64,000 bases of DNA from Stenotrophomonas tumulicola (GTDB taxonomy: Bacteria; Pseudomonadota; Gammaproteobacteria; Xanthomonadales; Xanthomonadaceae), in the NCBI RefSeq assembly GCF_014117215.1, contig NZ_JACGXS010000005.1, positions 124,001 to 188,000 of the forward strand, read 5' to 3'. Under the pieces are notes generated by a model. It had not been told where the DNA came from and ran no database searches. It saw only the letters and a program-made list of their open reading frames with translations. A program made the translations under genes and the position numbers. Below, one piece after another: positions 43,882 to 53,792 of this stretch (position 1 is its first letter; each line of letters begins with the position of its first letter).

Positions 43882-44817
43882 GTGAGCCAGATTCCCACCC
43901 TCGACATCACCCGCTTTGACAGCGACCGCGACGCCTTCGTGGCGGAGCTGGGCGCCGCGTACCGCCAGTGGGGGTTCGCCGGCATCCGCAACCATGGCAT
44001 TCCGCAGGCGGACATCGACGCGGCCTACGATGTGTTCAAGGCCTTCTTTGCCCTTCCTGACGAGGTCAAGCGCACGTACCACGTCGCTGGCGGCGGCGGT
44101 GCGCGTGGCTATACCCCGTTCGGCGTCGAAACCGCGAAAGGCTCGAAGCATTTCGACCTGAAGGAGTTCTGGCATATCGGCCGGGAGATTCCGGATGATT
44201 CGAAGTACCGCGAGGTGATGCCGCCGAACCTGTGGCCGAGCGAAGTGCCGGGATTCCGCGAACGTGGTTATGCGTTGTACCGGGCATTGGACGACCTGGG
44301 TTCGCGGGTGCTGTCGGCGTTGGCGCTGCACATCGGGCTGGCGCAGGATTTCTTCGCCGACAAGACCAACAACGGCAACTCGATCCTGCGTCCCATCCAT
44401 TACCCGCCGATCACAACCGAGGCCGTGCCGAACGTGCGTGCCGGCGCCCACGGTGACATCAACTTCATCACGCTGCTGGTCGGTGCAAGCGCGGCCGGCC
44501 TGGAAGTGCAGTCGCATGAGGGTGACTGGGTTCCGTTCACATCCGATGCGGACACCATCGTGGTGAATATCGGTGACATGCTGCAGCGCCTGACCAACCA
44601 CGTATATCCGTCGACCATCCACCGCGTGGTCAATCCTCCGGGTGACCTGGCGCGCCAGCCGCGCTATTCGGTGCCGTTCTTCCTGCACCCGAACCCGGAT
44701 TTCCTGATCGACGTGCTGCCTTCGTGCATTTCCGAAGAGAATCCGAGCCGCTATCCGGAAGCGATCACCGCGCACGGTTTCCTTGAAGAGCGCCTGCGCG
44801 AGATCAAGCTGAAGTAA
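43882..44817 (+). CDS. Isopenicillin N synthase-like Fe(II)/2-oxoglutarate oxygenase
   Basis: A 311-residue oxygenase with an N-terminal DIOX_N domain (QIPTLDITRFDSDRDAFVAE, NHGI) and the double-stranded beta-helix core. All cofactor residues are present: His190 and Asp192 in AGAHGDINFITLL, His247 in STIHRVVNP, and the 2-oxoglutarate-binding Arg261-x-Ser263 in RYSVPFFLHP. The RxS pair argues for a 2-oxoglutarate-using enzyme rather than a true isopenicillin N synthase. No beta-lactam or other biosynthetic gene is nearby. It starts with GTG and sits alone between glmM and tpiA, with GTAG repeats on both sides. Substrate unknown. Confidence 0.85.
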   Translation: MSQIPTLDITRFDSDRDAFVAELGAAYRQWGFAGIRNHGIPQADIDAAYDVFKAFFALPDEVKRTYHVAGGGGARGYTPFGVETAKGSKHFDLKEFWHIGREIPDDSKYREVMPPNLWPSEVPGFRERGYALYRALDDLGSRVLSALALHIGLAQDFFADKTNNGNSILRPIHYPPITTEAVPNVRAGAHGDINFITLLVGASAAGLEVQSHEGDWVPFTSDADTIVVNIGDMLQRLTNHVYPSTIHRVVNPPGDLARQPRYSVPFFLHPNPDFLIDVLPSCISEENPSRYPEAITAHGFLEERLREIKLK

Positions 44818-44855
44818 GGGGCGCCGGGCTGCTTCGACAGGCCGTGCGGCGTCGC

Positions 44856-44973
44856 GTAGCGCCGGGCCATGCCCGGCGGAACGGGGTGATGGGGATGGGT
44901 AGAGCGGGGCCATGCCCCGCTGCCCTTGTTTCCGGCATCGTGCCAACGGCAGCGGGGCATGGCCCCGCTCTAC
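44856..44973. repeat. Three GTAG-type repeats, two as an inverted pair
   Basis: A unit with stem CGCCGGGC/GCCCGGCG (44856-44878) is followed by an inverted pair with a different stem, AGCGGGGC/GCCCCGCT (44899-44921, starting GTAG; 44951-44973, ending CTAC). They fill the first half of the 308-base stretch between the oxygenase and tpiA. The second half holds a palindrome (45050-45061) and the tpiA leader, and nothing else that I can see. Confidence 0.85.
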
Positions 44974-45049
44974 CAGTCTGCCCCCCCCGATGCAGCTCGA
45001 AGGCCCACCCGCCGCGAGGGGGTTCCACCCGTTCGATCATCTCGCTGCT

Positions 45050-45061
45050 GTAACCGGTTAC
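45050..45061. promoter_or_regulatory. LacI-family-like operator palindrome upstream of tpiA
   Basis: GTAACCGGTTAC is a perfect 12-base palindrome with the central CG typical of LacI/GntR(E. coli)-type operators, 64 bases before the tpiA ATG. No regulator gene lies beside it. Core promoter boxes near it could not be assigned with confidence; TATCAT at 45089-45094 is a possible -10. Confidence 0.45.
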
Positions 45062-45125
45062 GGTCCAACGAGGAATAATTTCATTCGTTATCATGGGCGG
45101 CTGATACGAAACGGAGCCATCGCCC

Positions 45126-45881
45126 ATGCGCCGCAAGATCGTCGCCGGAAACTGGAAGCTGCACGGCAGCCGCGAATTCGCCACTTCGCTGGTCACGGAC
45201 ATCGCCAACGGGGCGCCGGAGCAGGGGGTTGAACTGGTGATCCTGCCGCCACTGCCCTACCTGGGCGAGCTGGTTGATGACTTTTCCGACACCGGGCTGC
45301 AGTTCGGCGCCCAGGACGTCAGCTGCAACGAGAAGGGCGCCTACACCGGCGAGGTTTCCGCCGTGATGCTGCACGAAGTCGGTGCGCGCTATGGCCTGGT
45401 CGGTCACTCCGAGCGTCGCCAGTACCATCACGAGAGCAGCGAACTGGTCGCGCGCAAGTTCGCCGCCGCCCTGCATGCGGGCCTGGTTCCGGTGCTGTGC
45501 GTGGGGGAGACCCTGGAGCAGCGTGAAGCCGGCCAGACCGAAGCGGTGATCGCCAGCCAGCTGGCCCCGGTGCTGCAGAAGGTGGGCGGGCAGGGCTTCG
45601 CCAACGCCGTGGTGGCCTATGAGCCGGTCTGGGCCATCGGCACCGGCCGCACCGCCAGCAAGGAGCAGGCCCAGCAGGTACATGCCTTCATCCGTGGCGA
45701 AGTGGCCAAGGTGGATGCTAGAATCGCTGATTCGCTGTCCATCCTTTACGGTGGCAGTGTGAAGCCCGACAATGCGGCCGAGCTGTTCGCACAGCCCGAC
45801 GTCGACGGTGGGCTGGTAGGTGGTGCCTCGCTGGTCGCCGCCGATTTTCTGGCCATCGCCCGGGCGGCGGCTGCAACCTGA
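45126..45881 (+). CDS. tpiA: Triose-phosphate isomerase
   Basis: A 251-residue TIM. The substrate Lys is in AGNWKLHGS, the catalytic His in LVGHSERRQYH, the catalytic Glu in VVAYEPVWAIGTG, and the phosphate loop is SILYGGSVKPDN. It interconverts dihydroxyacetone phosphate and glyceraldehyde-3-phosphate. tpiA-secG is a conserved pair next to glmM in many gammaproteobacteria. The spacer upstream carries a palindrome that may be an operator. Confidence 0.97.
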   Translation: MRRKIVAGNWKLHGSREFATSLVTDIANGAPEQGVELVILPPLPYLGELVDDFSDTGLQFGAQDVSCNEKGAYTGEVSAVMLHEVGARYGLVGHSERRQYHHESSELVARKFAAALHAGLVPVLCVGETLEQREAGQTEAVIASQLAPVLQKVGGQGFANAVVAYEPVWAIGTGRTASKEQAQQVHAFIRGEVAKVDARIADSLSILYGGSVKPDNAAELFAQPDVDGGLVGGASLVAADFLAIARAAAAT

Positions 45882-45909
45882 TAGAAAGTAGTCCGAGGAC
45901 GGATTCCAG

Positions 45910-46350
45910 ATGCTGATGTTGATCCTCAATATCGTTTACGTGCTGGTCGCGGTGGCCATGGTCGCGCTGATCCTGATGCAGCGTGGCTCGGGCGCAGCGG
46001 CCGGTTCGGGCTTTGGTGCCGGCGCCTCGGGCACGGTGTTCGGTGCGCGCGGCGCGTCCAATTTCCTGTCCAAGTCGACCAAGTGGCTGGCGGTGCTGTT
46101 CTTCGGCATCAGTCTGTTCATGGCCTGGTACGCCGGCCACGGCAGCCGCCCTGCCGCGCAGCAGGACCTCGGCCTGATGGCCGCGCCGGCCGTGACCGTT
46201 CCGGCGGCACCCGCAGGCGAGCGTCCGGCCACCGTGCCGGCCGCCGATCCGGTTCCCTCGCAGCCGGTCCCGGCCGCGACTGTGCCGGCTCAGGCGGAAT
46301 CTCCGGTTGCTGGTGAAGAAAAGCAGCCGGAAGGCTCCCAGAAAGACTGA
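45910..46350 (+). CDS. secG: Protein translocase subunit SecG
   Basis: A 146-residue SecG. Two membrane helices (LMLILNIVYVLVAVAMVALILMQRG, in parts, and WLAVLFFGISLFMAWYAGH) flank the cytoplasmic Gly/Ala-rich loop GSGAAAGSGFGAGASGTVFG. SecG assists SecYE in protein export. The C-terminal tail of about 65 residues, rich in Ala, Pro and Val, is longer than in E. coli SecG (110 residues) and is low-complexity. It lies 28 bases after tpiA and before tRNA-Leu. Confidence 0.95.
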   Translation: MLMLILNIVYVLVAVAMVALILMQRGSGAAAGSGFGAGASGTVFGARGASNFLSKSTKWLAVLFFGISLFMAWYAGHGSRPAAQQDLGLMAAPAVTVPAAPAGERPATVPAADPVPSQPVPAATVPAQAESPVAGEEKQPEGSQKD

Positions 46351-46357
46351 AGACGGT

Positions 46358-46363
46358 TACAAT
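46358..46363 (+). promoter_or_regulatory. Possible -10 box for tRNA-Leu
   Basis: TACAAT lies 44 bases upstream of the tRNA and is followed by a GC-rich discriminator region, as in stable-RNA promoters. The hexamer 17 bases upstream is not close to TTGACA, so read-through from tpiA-secG may supply most transcription. Confidence 0.4.
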
Positions 46364-46407
46364 ACGCAGCGCGCCGGGTGATCCATGATCGGTCGGCGCG
46401 TTCGTAA

Positions 46408-46492
46408 GCCCAGGTGGCGGAATTGGTAGACGCACTACCTTGAGGTGGTAGCGACTTAGGTCGTAGGGGTTCGAGTCCCCTCTTGGGCACCA
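46408..46492 (+). tRNA. tRNA-Leu (anticodon GAG)
   Basis: An 85-base class II tRNA gene with encoded CCA. Acceptor GCCCAGG/CTTGGGC, anticodon stem CTACC/GGTAG around loop TTGAGGT (anticodon GAG, reading CTC and CTT), a short variable arm, and T arm GGGGTTCGAGTCCCC are all visible. It sits between secG and nuoA; in other gammaproteobacteria secG-tRNA-Leu is directly followed by tRNA-fMet and rimP. Confidence 0.96.
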
Positions 46493-46515
46493 TTTAGTAA
46501 GTAAAGCGGGTACGT

Positions 46516-46580
46516 CTGGCGCGCTCGGCGCCAGGTAGCGGGATCCGTCCACTCCCCCATGCCAAAGCGCCTGCAGGCGC
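46516..46580 (+). other. Two hairpins in the nuoA leader
   Basis: Between tRNA-Leu and nuoA lie a hairpin CTGGCGC/GCGCCAG with loop GCTCG (46516-46534) and a perfect 14-base palindrome GCGCCTGCAGGCGC (46567-46580), which ends 26 bases before the nuoA GTG. Neither has a T-run. They may mark tRNA 3' processing, or form leader structures of the nuo message. No convincing nuo promoter was found in this 114-base gap. Confidence 0.5.
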
Positions 46581-46606
46581 GGCGGCAGAGGCAAGAGAGA
46601 ATCGCT

Positions 46607-46963
46607 GTGCTGGCCGAATATTTGCCGTCTCTTCTGTTTCTGATCGTAGCCACCGGTATCGGCATCACGCTGATGCTCGTCGGACGATTCCTCGGCCCAC
46701 GCCGACCCGATCTGGAAAAACTCTCGCCGTACGAGTGCGGCTTCGAGGCTTTCGAAGACGCACGCATGAAGTTCGACGTGCGCTACTACCTGATCGCGAT
46801 CCAGTTCATCGTCTTCGATCTGGAAATCATCTTCATCGTGCCCTGGACCCAGGTCTTCATGGAGCTCGGCGCGCGTTCGCTGGTCACCATGGGCCTGTTC
46901 GTCGGCATGTTGTTCCTCGGTTTCATTTATGTCTGGAAGAAGGGAGCGCTGGAATGGGAGTGA
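46607..46963 (+). CDS. nuoA: NADH-quinone oxidoreductase subunit A
   Basis: A 118-residue membrane subunit of complex I with three helices and the conserved loop [20 protein letters not shown]. The start is GTG at 46607 ([16 protein letters not shown]), with AAGAGAGA about 7 bases upstream; an ATG at 46559 would add a basic leader that relatives lack. First of 14 nuo genes transcribed together; it overlaps nuoB by 10 bases. Confidence 0.95.
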   Translation: MLAEYLPSLLFLIVATGIGITLMLVGRFLGPRRPDLEKLSPYECGFEAFEDARMKFDVRYYLIAIQFIVFDLEIIFIVPWTQVFMELGARSLVTMGLFVGMLFLGFIYVWKKGALEWE

Positions 46964-47508
46964 TTCAGACTCTCGACGGCCTGATGAACAACCCCAGCCC
47001 GGAAGGGCGGGTTGACGACATCCTGCGACCGGCCGGCGATAATCCGCTGCTGGAAAAAGGCTATGTCACCACCAGCGTCGACGCGCTGCTCAACTGGGCA
47101 CGTACCGGTTCGATGTGGCCGATGACCTTCGGCCTGGCCTGCTGCGCCGTTGAAATGATGCATGCCGGTGCGGCGCGCCTGGACCTGGACCGCTACGGCG
47201 TGGTGTTCCGTCCGTCGCCGCGCCAGTCCGACGTGATGATCGTGGCCGGAACGCTGGTCAACAAGATGGCCCCGGCGCTGCGCAAGGTCTACGACCAGAT
47301 GCCGGACCCCAAGTGGGTCATCTCGATGGGTAGCTGCGCCAATGGCGGCGGCTATTACCATTATTCCTATTCAGTGGTCCGCGGGTGCGACCGCGTGGTG
47401 CCGGTGGACATCTATGTCCCGGGTTGCCCGCCGACCGCCGAAGCGCTGGTGTACGGGATCCTGCAGTTGCAGAAGAAGATCTGGCGTACGCAGACCATCG
47501 CCCGCTGA
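46954..47508 (+). CDS. nuoB: NADH-quinone oxidoreductase subunit B
   Basis: A 184-residue peripheral-arm subunit that carries 4Fe-4S cluster N2, the last before quinone. The ligands are the adjacent pair Cys63-Cys64 ([10 protein letters not shown]), Cys128 (MGSCANGGG) and Cys158 (VPGCPPTAE). ATG 46954 overlaps the end of nuoA by 10 bases. Confidence 0.97.
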   Translation: MGVIQTLDGLMNNPSPEGRVDDILRPAGDNPLLEKGYVTTSVDALLNWARTGSMWPMTFGLACCAVEMMHAGAARLDLDRYGVVFRPSPRQSDVMIVAGTLVNKMAPALRKVYDQMPDPKWVISMGSCANGGGYYHYSYSVVRGCDRVVPVDIYVPGCPPTAEALVYGILQLQKKIWRTQTIAR

Positions 47509-47541
47509 CCCTTCCACCTTACAAGAGCGCGCCAAGCCCCC

Positions 47542-48288
47542 ATGGCAGAGCAAGCATCCTTCATCGACCGACTTTCCACGCGTTTCGCTGGCGCGAAGGT
47601 CATCGTGGTCGAACCCCGCGGCGAAGTGACGCTGGAAGTGCCTGCCGCCGATTGGCACGCCACCGCGCTCGCACTGCGTGACGAGTTTGGTTTCGAGCAG
47701 TCCGTCGACCTGTGCGGCGTCGATTACCTCGGTTATGGCTCCGACGAATGGGACACCGCTGATGTCTCCTCGCAGGGCTTCAGCCGTGGCGTGGAAGGCA
47801 AGGCCCAGGGCCGCTTCGCCTGGGGTGAGTTCCCCAGCGAGGAAAGTGCCGCGGGCGCCCAGCCCCAGCACGTGCCGGCCCAGCGTTTTGCCGTGGTCGC
47901 GCAGCTGCGCTCCTACCAGCACAACCTGATGCTGCACCTGCGCTGCTTCGCGCCCAATGAAGGGTTGCCGGTGGTCGCATCGCTTACCGACGTCTGGCCG
48001 GGCCTGAACTGGTTCGAGCGCGAAGCATTCGACCTGTACGGCGTGATCTTCGAGGGCCATCCGGACCTGCGTCGCATCCTGACCGACTATGGATTCGTCG
48101 GCCATCCGTTCCGCAAGGATTTCCCGCTGATCGGCAACGTCGAAGTGCGCTACGACGAAGAGAAGAAGCGCGTGGTGTATGAGCCGGTCACCTCGGTGGA
48201 GCCGCGTGTCGGCGTGCCGCGCGTGATCCGTGACGACGCCCGCCTGCAGACCGCAGCCGGTGAGCGTTCGCAGGAGGCAGTGAAGTGA
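47542..48288 (+). CDS. nuoC: NADH-quinone oxidoreductase subunit C
   Basis: A 248-residue 30-kDa-type subunit, separate from NuoD (in E. coli they are fused). The signature [20 protein letters not shown] and [12 protein letters not shown] are near the C-terminus. Compared with the minimal family, an insertion of about 45 residues (roughly 75-120, [16 protein letters not shown] to [12 protein letters not shown]) interrupts the N-terminal domain, a feature I associate with Xanthomonadaceae. It overlaps nuoD by 4 bases. Confidence 0.96.
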   Translation: MAEQASFIDRLSTRFAGAKVIVVEPRGEVTLEVPAADWHATALALRDEFGFEQSVDLCGVDYLGYGSDEWDTADVSSQGFSRGVEGKAQGRFAWGEFPSEESAAGAQPQHVPAQRFAVVAQLRSYQHNLMLHLRCFAPNEGLPVVASLTDVWPGLNWFEREAFDLYGVIFEGHPDLRRILTDYGFVGHPFRKDFPLIGNVEVRYDEEKKRVVYEPVTSVEPRVGVPRVIRDDARLQTAAGERSQEAVK

Positions 48289-49592
48289 GCCAGTTCCATC
48301 AAGCGCGCGAAGCCTTCGCGAGCAATGCTGCCGAAAGCCGGCAGGAAATCCGCAATTACACGATGAATTTCGGCCCGCAGCATCCGGCCGCGCACGGTGT
48401 GCTGCGCCTGATCCTGGAAATGGACGGCGAAACCATCATGCGTGCCGATCCGCACGTGGGCCTGCTGCACCGTGGTACCGAGAAGCTGGCCGAATCCAAG
48501 CCGTTCAACCAGTCCATCGGTTACATGGACCGCCTCGACTACGTGTCGATGATGTGCAATGAACACGCCTACGTGCGCGCGATCGAGACCCTGATGGGGA
48601 TCGAGGCGCCGGAGCGTGCGCAGTACATCCGCACCATGTTCGACGAGATCACCCGCATCCTGAACCACCTGATGTGGCTGGGTTCCAACGGCCTGGACCT
48701 GGGGGCGATGGCCGTGATGCTGTACGCCTTCCGCGAACGCGAAGAGCTGATGGACTGCTATGAGGCGGTTTCCGGCGCGCGCATGCACGCGGCGTACTAC
48801 CGTCCGGGTGGCGTCTACCGCGACCTGCCGGACCACATGCCGAAGTACAGGGAGTCGCGCTGGCACAAGGGCAAGGCGCTCAAGCAGCTCAATGCCGCGC
48901 GCGAAGGTTCGCTGCTGGACTTCCTGGAGAACTTCACCAATGAGTTCCCGGGACGTGTCGACGAGTATGAAACCCTGCTCACCGACAACCGTATCTGGAA
49001 GCAGCGTACCGTCGGCATCGGCGTGGTTACCCCGGAACAGGCCCATGCGTGGGGCATGACCGGCGTGATGCTGCGCGGCTCGGGCATCGCCTGGGACCTG
49101 CGCAAGAAGCGTCCGTATGCCAAGTACGATGCCGTCGATTTCGATATCCCGCTGGGCAAGGAAGGCGACTGCTACGACCGTTACCTGGTCCGTGTCGCCG
49201 AGATGCGCGAGTCCAACCGGATCATCAAGCAGTGCGTGGCATGGCTGAAGGCCAACCCGGGCCCGGTGATCGTCAACAACTTCAAGGTCGCGCCGCCCAG
49301 CCGCGAGGCCATGAAGGACGACATGGAAGCGCTGATCCACCACTTCAAGCTGTTCAGTGAAGGCTACTGCGTGCCGGCCGGCGAGACCTACGCCGCCGTA
49401 GAGGCGCCGAAGGGCGAGTTCGGCTGCTACCTGATGTCCGATGGTGCGAACAAGCCGTTCCGCGTGCACCTGCGTGCACCGGGCTTCGCGCACCTGTCCT
49501 CGATCGATTCGATCGTGCGCGGCCACATGCTGGCCGACGTGGTGGCGATGATCGGCACCTACGACCTGGTATTCGGCGAGGTCGACCGGTAA
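48285..49592 (+). CDS. nuoD: NADH-quinone oxidoreductase subunit D
   Basis: A 435-residue 49-kDa-type subunit that forms the quinone pocket with NuoB. The N-terminal loop [20 protein letters not shown] and the block [12 protein letters not shown] are intact, and the C-terminus ends VFGEVDR as usual. The start is GTG (48285), overlapping the nuoC stop. After it comes a 97-base gap, the largest inside the operon, with a small GC hairpin (GCCGGCGCAAGCCGGCG). Confidence 0.97.
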   Translation: MSQFHQAREAFASNAAESRQEIRNYTMNFGPQHPAAHGVLRLILEMDGETIMRADPHVGLLHRGTEKLAESKPFNQSIGYMDRLDYVSMMCNEHAYVRAIETLMGIEAPERAQYIRTMFDEITRILNHLMWLGSNGLDLGAMAVMLYAFREREELMDCYEAVSGARMHAAYYRPGGVYRDLPDHMPKYRESRWHKGKALKQLNAAREGSLLDFLENFTNEFPGRVDEYETLLTDNRIWKQRTVGIGVVTPEQAHAWGMTGVMLRGSGIAWDLRKKRPYAKYDAVDFDIPLGKEGDCYDRYLVRVAEMRESNRIIKQCVAWLKANPGPVIVNNFKVAPPSREAMKDDMEALIHHFKLFSEGYCVPAGETYAAVEAPKGEFGCYLMSDGANKPFRVHLRAPGFAHLSSIDSIVRGHMLADVVAMIGTYDLVFGEVDR

Positions 49593-49689
49593 TGCGGATC
49601 GACCTTCCCACCTTTCCTGCAGGCAGCCGGCGCAAGCCGGCGCCGCAGCACCTGGAATTTCAAGTCATGCATTTCGCTGAGGTCGGCCG

Positions 49690-50217
49690 ATGAAGGCGAC
49701 AGGTAATTTCGAGGCGGCGCGCGACGTCGACCCGATGGTGGTGCTGAGCGACAAGACCCGTGCTCACATCGATCACTGGCTGTCCAAGTTCCCGCCGGAC
49801 CGCAAGCGTTCGGCGGTGCTGCAGGGCCTGCACGCCGCGCAGGAGCAGAACGGTGGCTGGCTGACCGACGAACTGATCGCCGGCGTGGCCAGGTACCTGG
49901 ACCTGCCGCCGGTGTGGGCCTACGAGGTCGCCAGCTTCTACTCCATGTTCGAGCTGGAGAAGGTTGGCCGCCACAACGTGGCGTTCTGCACCAACATCAG
50001 CTGCTGGTTGAACGGTGCCGAGGACCTGGTCGCGCACGCCGAGAAGAAGCTCGGCTGCAGGACCGGCCAGTCCACCGCTGACGGCCGCATCTACCTCAAG
50101 CGCGAAGAAGAGTGCCTGGCCGGTTGTGCCGGTGCACCGATGATGGTCATCAACGGCCATTACCACGAGCGCCTGACTGTCGAGAAAGTCGACGAGCTGC
50201 TGGACGGGTTGGAGTAA
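49690..50217 (+). CDS. nuoE: NADH-quinone oxidoreductase subunit E
   Basis: A 175-residue thioredoxin-like subunit that holds 2Fe-2S cluster N1a. The ligands are Cys100 and Cys105 (AFCTNISCWLNG) and Cys142 and Cys146 (EECLAGCAGAP). GAGG lies upstream of the ATG. It ends 3 bases before nuoF. Confidence 0.96.
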   Translation: MKATGNFEAARDVDPMVVLSDKTRAHIDHWLSKFPPDRKRSAVLQGLHAAQEQNGGWLTDELIAGVARYLDLPPVWAYEVASFYSMFELEKVGRHNVAFCTNISCWLNGAEDLVAHAEKKLGCRTGQSTADGRIYLKREEECLAGCAGAPMMVINGHYHERLTVEKVDELLDGLE

Positions 50218-50220
50218 GCC

Positions 50221-51561
50221 ATGGCACATCATCACGCATCCAGTGGACCGGTCGGCCCCGCACCGTTGCCGCACCAGGTGGTCTACACCACCCTGCATTA
50301 CGACACCCCGTGGTCGTACGAGAGCTACCTCAAGACCGGTGGTTATGCCGCCCTGCGCAGGATCCTCGAAGAGAAGATCCCGCCGGAGCAGGTCATCGAG
50401 ATGGTCAAGCAGTCGAACCTGCGCGGCCGTGGCGGCGCGGGCTTCCCGACCGGCCTGAAGTGGTCCTTCATGCCCAAGGGCGCCATGCAGAAATACATCC
50501 TGTGCAATTCGGATGAATCCGAGCCGGGTACCTGCAAGGACCGCGACATCCTGCGCTACAACCCGCATTCGGTGGTGGAGGGCATGGCGATCGCCTGCTA
50601 TGCCACCGGTTCCACCGTGGGCTACAACTACCTGCGCGGCGAATTCCACCATGAGCCGTTCGAGAACTTCGAGCAGGCCCTGGCGGACGCCTATGCGAAT
50701 GGATGGCTGGGCAAGGACATCCTCGGCAGCGGCGTGGACATCGATATCTACGGTGCGCTGGGCGCCGGCGCCTACATCTGCGGCGAAGAAACCGCGCTGA
50801 TGGAGTCGCTGGAGGGCAAGAAGGGCCAGCCGCGCTACAAGCCGCCGTTCCCCGCCAATTTCGGCCTGTACGGCAAGCCCAGCACGATCAACAACACTGA
50901 AACCTATGCCTCGGTGCCGGCGATCATCCGCAACGGCCCGGAATGGTTCCAGAGCCTGTCGCTGACCAAGAACGGCGGCCCGAAGATCTTTTCGGTCTCC
51001 GGTTGCGTGCAGAAGGGCGGCAATTTCGAAGTGCCGCTGGGCACCACCTTCGACGAGCTGCTGGAAATGGCCGGTGGCCTGAAGCCGGGCCGCAAGCTCA
51101 AGGGCGCGGTCCCGGGCGGCGTCTCGATGCCGGTGCTGAAGGCCGAAGAGCTCAAGGGCCTGCAGATGGACTACGACACCCTGCGTGCCCTCGGCACCGG
51201 ACTGGGGTCGGGTGCCATCGTGGTGCTGGATGACAGCGTGTGCTGCGTCAAGTTCGCCTGCCGCATCAGCCAGTTCTTCCACAAGGAATCCTGTGGCCAG
51301 TGCACCCCGTGCCGCGAAGGTACCGGCTGGATGCACCGGGTGCTGGAGCGCATCGTCGCCGGCAAGGCGACGATGGAAGACCTGCACCAGTTGAAGGCGG
51401 TGGCCGGCCAGATCGAAGGCCACACCATCTGCGCGTTCGGTGAAGCGGCGGCATGGCCCATCCAGGGCTTCCTGCGCCAGTTCTGGGACGAATTCGAGTA
51501 CTACATCGTCAACGGTCATTCGATGGTTGACGGCAAGAAGGTGGAGGCTGCTGCCGCATGA
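50221..51561 (+). CDS. nuoF: NADH-quinone oxidoreductase subunit F
   Basis: A 446-residue subunit with the NADH and FMN sites and 4Fe-4S cluster N3. The FMN/NADH-binding glycine-rich loop is [13 protein letters not shown], the second block [16 protein letters not shown], and the cluster ligands are in [12 protein letters not shown] and HTICAFG. It accepts electrons from NADH. It overlaps nuoG by 4 bases. Confidence 0.97.
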   Translation: MAHHHASSGPVGPAPLPHQVVYTTLHYDTPWSYESYLKTGGYAALRRILEEKIPPEQVIEMVKQSNLRGRGGAGFPTGLKWSFMPKGAMQKYILCNSDESEPGTCKDRDILRYNPHSVVEGMAIACYATGSTVGYNYLRGEFHHEPFENFEQALADAYANGWLGKDILGSGVDIDIYGALGAGAYICGEETALMESLEGKKGQPRYKPPFPANFGLYGKPSTINNTETYASVPAIIRNGPEWFQSLSLTKNGGPKIFSVSGCVQKGGNFEVPLGTTFDELLEMAGGLKPGRKLKGAVPGGVSMPVLKAEELKGLQMDYDTLRALGTGLGSGAIVVLDDSVCCVKFACRISQFFHKESCGQCTPCREGTGWMHRVLERIVAGKATMEDLHQLKAVAGQIEGHTICAFGEAAAWPIQGFLRQFWDEFEYYIVNGHSMVDGKKVEAAAA

Positions 51562-53792
51562 GCGCGCAACCGGTAAATCCCAACGTGCCACCGGACCACG
51601 TGACCGTCGAAATCGACGGCCAGTCCCTGGTGGTGCCCAAGGGTTCGATGATCATCCAGGCCGCCGACAAGGCCGGCATCCCGATTCCGCGCTTCTGCTA
51701 CCACGAGAAGCTGCCGATCGCCGCCAACTGCCGCATGTGCCTGGTGGACGTGGAGAAGTCGCCGAAGCCGGCACCTGCCTGCGCCACGCCGGTCATGGAT
51801 GGCATGAAGGTCGCCACCCGCAGTGAGAAGGCGCTCAAGTTCCAGCGTTCGGTGATGGAGTTCCTGCTCATCAACCACCCGCTGGATTGCCCGGTCTGCG
51901 ACCAGGGCGGCGAGTGCGAGCTGCAGGACGTATCGCTGGGCTATGGCCGTTCGGTCAGCCGCTTCAACGAGCGCAAGCGCGTGGTGGTCGACGAGGACAT
52001 GGGGCCACTGGTCGCCACCGAGATGACCCGTTGCATCCAGTGCACCCGTTGCGTCCGCTTCACCGCCGATGTCGCCGGTACTTACGAACTGGGTGGCATG
52101 TACCGCGGCGAGAACCTGCAGATCGGTACCTACGACGGCAAGCCGTTGACCACCGAGCTGTCGGGCAACGTGGTCGACGTGTGCCCGGTGGGCGCGCTGA
52201 CCAACAAGGTATTCCAGTTCCGCGCCCGTCCGTGGGAACTGAACGCACGCGAATCGCTGGGTTACCACGACGCGATGGGATCGAACCTGTTCCTGCACGT
52301 GCGTCGCGGCGAAGTGCTGCGCACGGTGCCGCGCGACAACGAGCTGGTCAACGAATGCTGGCTGTCCGACCGTGACCGCTATTCGCACCAGGGCCTGTAC
52401 AGCGAAGACCGTGCGGTCAAGCCGCTGCGCAAGGTCGATGGCGAATGGAAGGAAGTGAGCTGGGCCGAAGGCCTGGCCGCGGCCGCCGGGATCCTCAAGG
52501 CGAACCAGGGCGACAACCTGGGCGTGCTGGTGCACCCGTCCACCTCGAACGAGGAGGGCGCACTGCTGGCCCGCCTGGCATCGGGCCTGGGCAGCACCAA
52601 CATCGACCACCGGATCAACAACCGCGACTTCTCCGACGCCGCCACTGCCGAAGTGTTCGGCCTGCCGCTGGCTGAAATCGAAGGCGCCGATCGCATCGTC
52701 GTTCTGGGCAGCAACATCCGCCACGAGCTGCCGCTGCTGCATGCCCGCCTGCGCAAGGCGCAGACCAGCAATGGCGCGAAGATCCACGTGGTCAACCCGG
52801 TCGACTTCGACTTTGCCTTCAGCATCGCCGGCAAGCAGATCGTCGCGCCGTCGAAGTTCGCCGATGCGCTGGCCAGCGCCGAGCTGCGCTCGGCCGTGCA
52901 GGGTGGCAACAACACCGTGCTGATCGTCGGTGGCATCGCCGAGAACCACCCGCAGGCGGCCGCCATCCGTGCCGCGGCGCGTGAGTTCGCCGCCGCCACC
53001 GGTGCAAAGCTGTGCCGCATCCCGCAGGGCGCCAATGCCATCGGCTTGGCCCGTGCCGGCGTGCTGCCGGCCGGCAAGGACGTGGCCAGCATGCTGGCGC
53101 AGCCGCGCCAGGCCTACGTGGTCTACGGCCTGGAGCCAGGCCTGGATTTCGCCGACGCCCCAGCCGCCCGCAAGGCGCTGGCCGGCGCGCAGGTAGTGGC
53201 GTTCAGCCAATTCGCCTGCGCCTCGACCCGCGATGTCGCCGACGTGATCCTGCCGATCGGCGCACTGCCGGAGATCGACGCCACCCTGACCAACCTCGAT
53301 GGCCGCGAACAGTCGGCGCGTGCCGGCGGCAAGCTGCCGGGCGAGGCCCGTGAAGGCTGGCGCGTGCTGCGCGCGCTCGGTGGCGAGATGGCGCTGGCGG
53401 GTTTTGCTTTCACCGACCTGGCCGGCCTGCGCGCCAGCCTGGCGCCCGTGGACGTGGCCATCGCCGCTTCGGCTGCGGCGGCCAGTGCCAGCGATGGCTG
53501 GGAAGTCGCCTCGACCGCGGCGATCTACCGTACCGATGCGGTGGTCCGCCGTGCGCCGGCGCTGCAGTCGCATCCGCTGAACACGGCTCCACGCATCGTG
53601 CTCAATGCCGATGACGCGGCCCGCCTGCAGCTGCAGGAAGGGCAGATGGCCAAGGTCGGCACCGATGCCGGTCGCGCCACGCTGCCGGTGGTGGTCGATG
53701 CCCGCGTCGCCGCGGGTGCGGTCTGGATTGAATCGGGCCACGGTGCAACCGCACCGCTGGGTGCCGCTCGCGTATCGGTGGTGGCTGCATGA
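51558..53792 (+). CDS. nuoG: NADH-quinone oxidoreductase subunit G
   Basis: A 744-residue subunit with an N-terminal 2Fe-2S ferredoxin domain ([15 protein letters not shown]), the His/Cys-ligated N5 site ([14 protein letters not shown]), the N4 site ([17 protein letters not shown]) and a C-terminal molybdopterin-oxidoreductase-like domain without cofactor. The extra N7 cysteines of the E. coli protein are not evident, and the protein is about 160 residues shorter. It overlaps nuoH by 4 bases. Confidence 0.96.
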   Translation: MSAQPVNPNVPPDHVTVEIDGQSLVVPKGSMIIQAADKAGIPIPRFCYHEKLPIAANCRMCLVDVEKSPKPAPACATPVMDGMKVATRSEKALKFQRSVMEFLLINHPLDCPVCDQGGECELQDVSLGYGRSVSRFNERKRVVVDEDMGPLVATEMTRCIQCTRCVRFTADVAGTYELGGMYRGENLQIGTYDGKPLTTELSGNVVDVCPVGALTNKVFQFRARPWELNARESLGYHDAMGSNLFLHVRRGEVLRTVPRDNELVNECWLSDRDRYSHQGLYSEDRAVKPLRKVDGEWKEVSWAEGLAAAAGILKANQGDNLGVLVHPSTSNEEGALLARLASGLGSTNIDHRINNRDFSDAATAEVFGLPLAEIEGADRIVVLGSNIRHELPLLHARLRKAQTSNGAKIHVVNPVDFDFAFSIAGKQIVAPSKFADALASAELRSAVQGGNNTVLIVGGIAENHPQAAAIRAAAREFAAATGAKLCRIPQGANAIGLARAGVLPAGKDVASMLAQPRQAYVVYGLEPGLDFADAPAARKALAGAQVVAFSQFACASTRDVADVILPIGALPEIDATLTNLDGREQSARAGGKLPGEAREGWRVLRALGGEMALAGFAFTDLAGLRASLAPVDVAIAASAAAASASDGWEVASTAAIYRTDAVVRRAPALQSHPLNTAPRIVLNADDAARLQLQEGQMAKVGTDAGRATLPVVVDARVAAGAVWIESGHGATAPLGAARVSVVAA

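Noticed and set aside
43882..44817. Part of a beta-lactam biosynthesis cluster
   Set aside because: The oxygenase resembles isopenicillin N synthase only at family level, has the Arg-x-Ser co-substrate motif, and no ACV synthetase or other biosynthetic gene is nearby.
51516..53741. A 741-codon antisense frame opposite nuoG
   Set aside because: It is the shadow of a full-length, intact nuoG.
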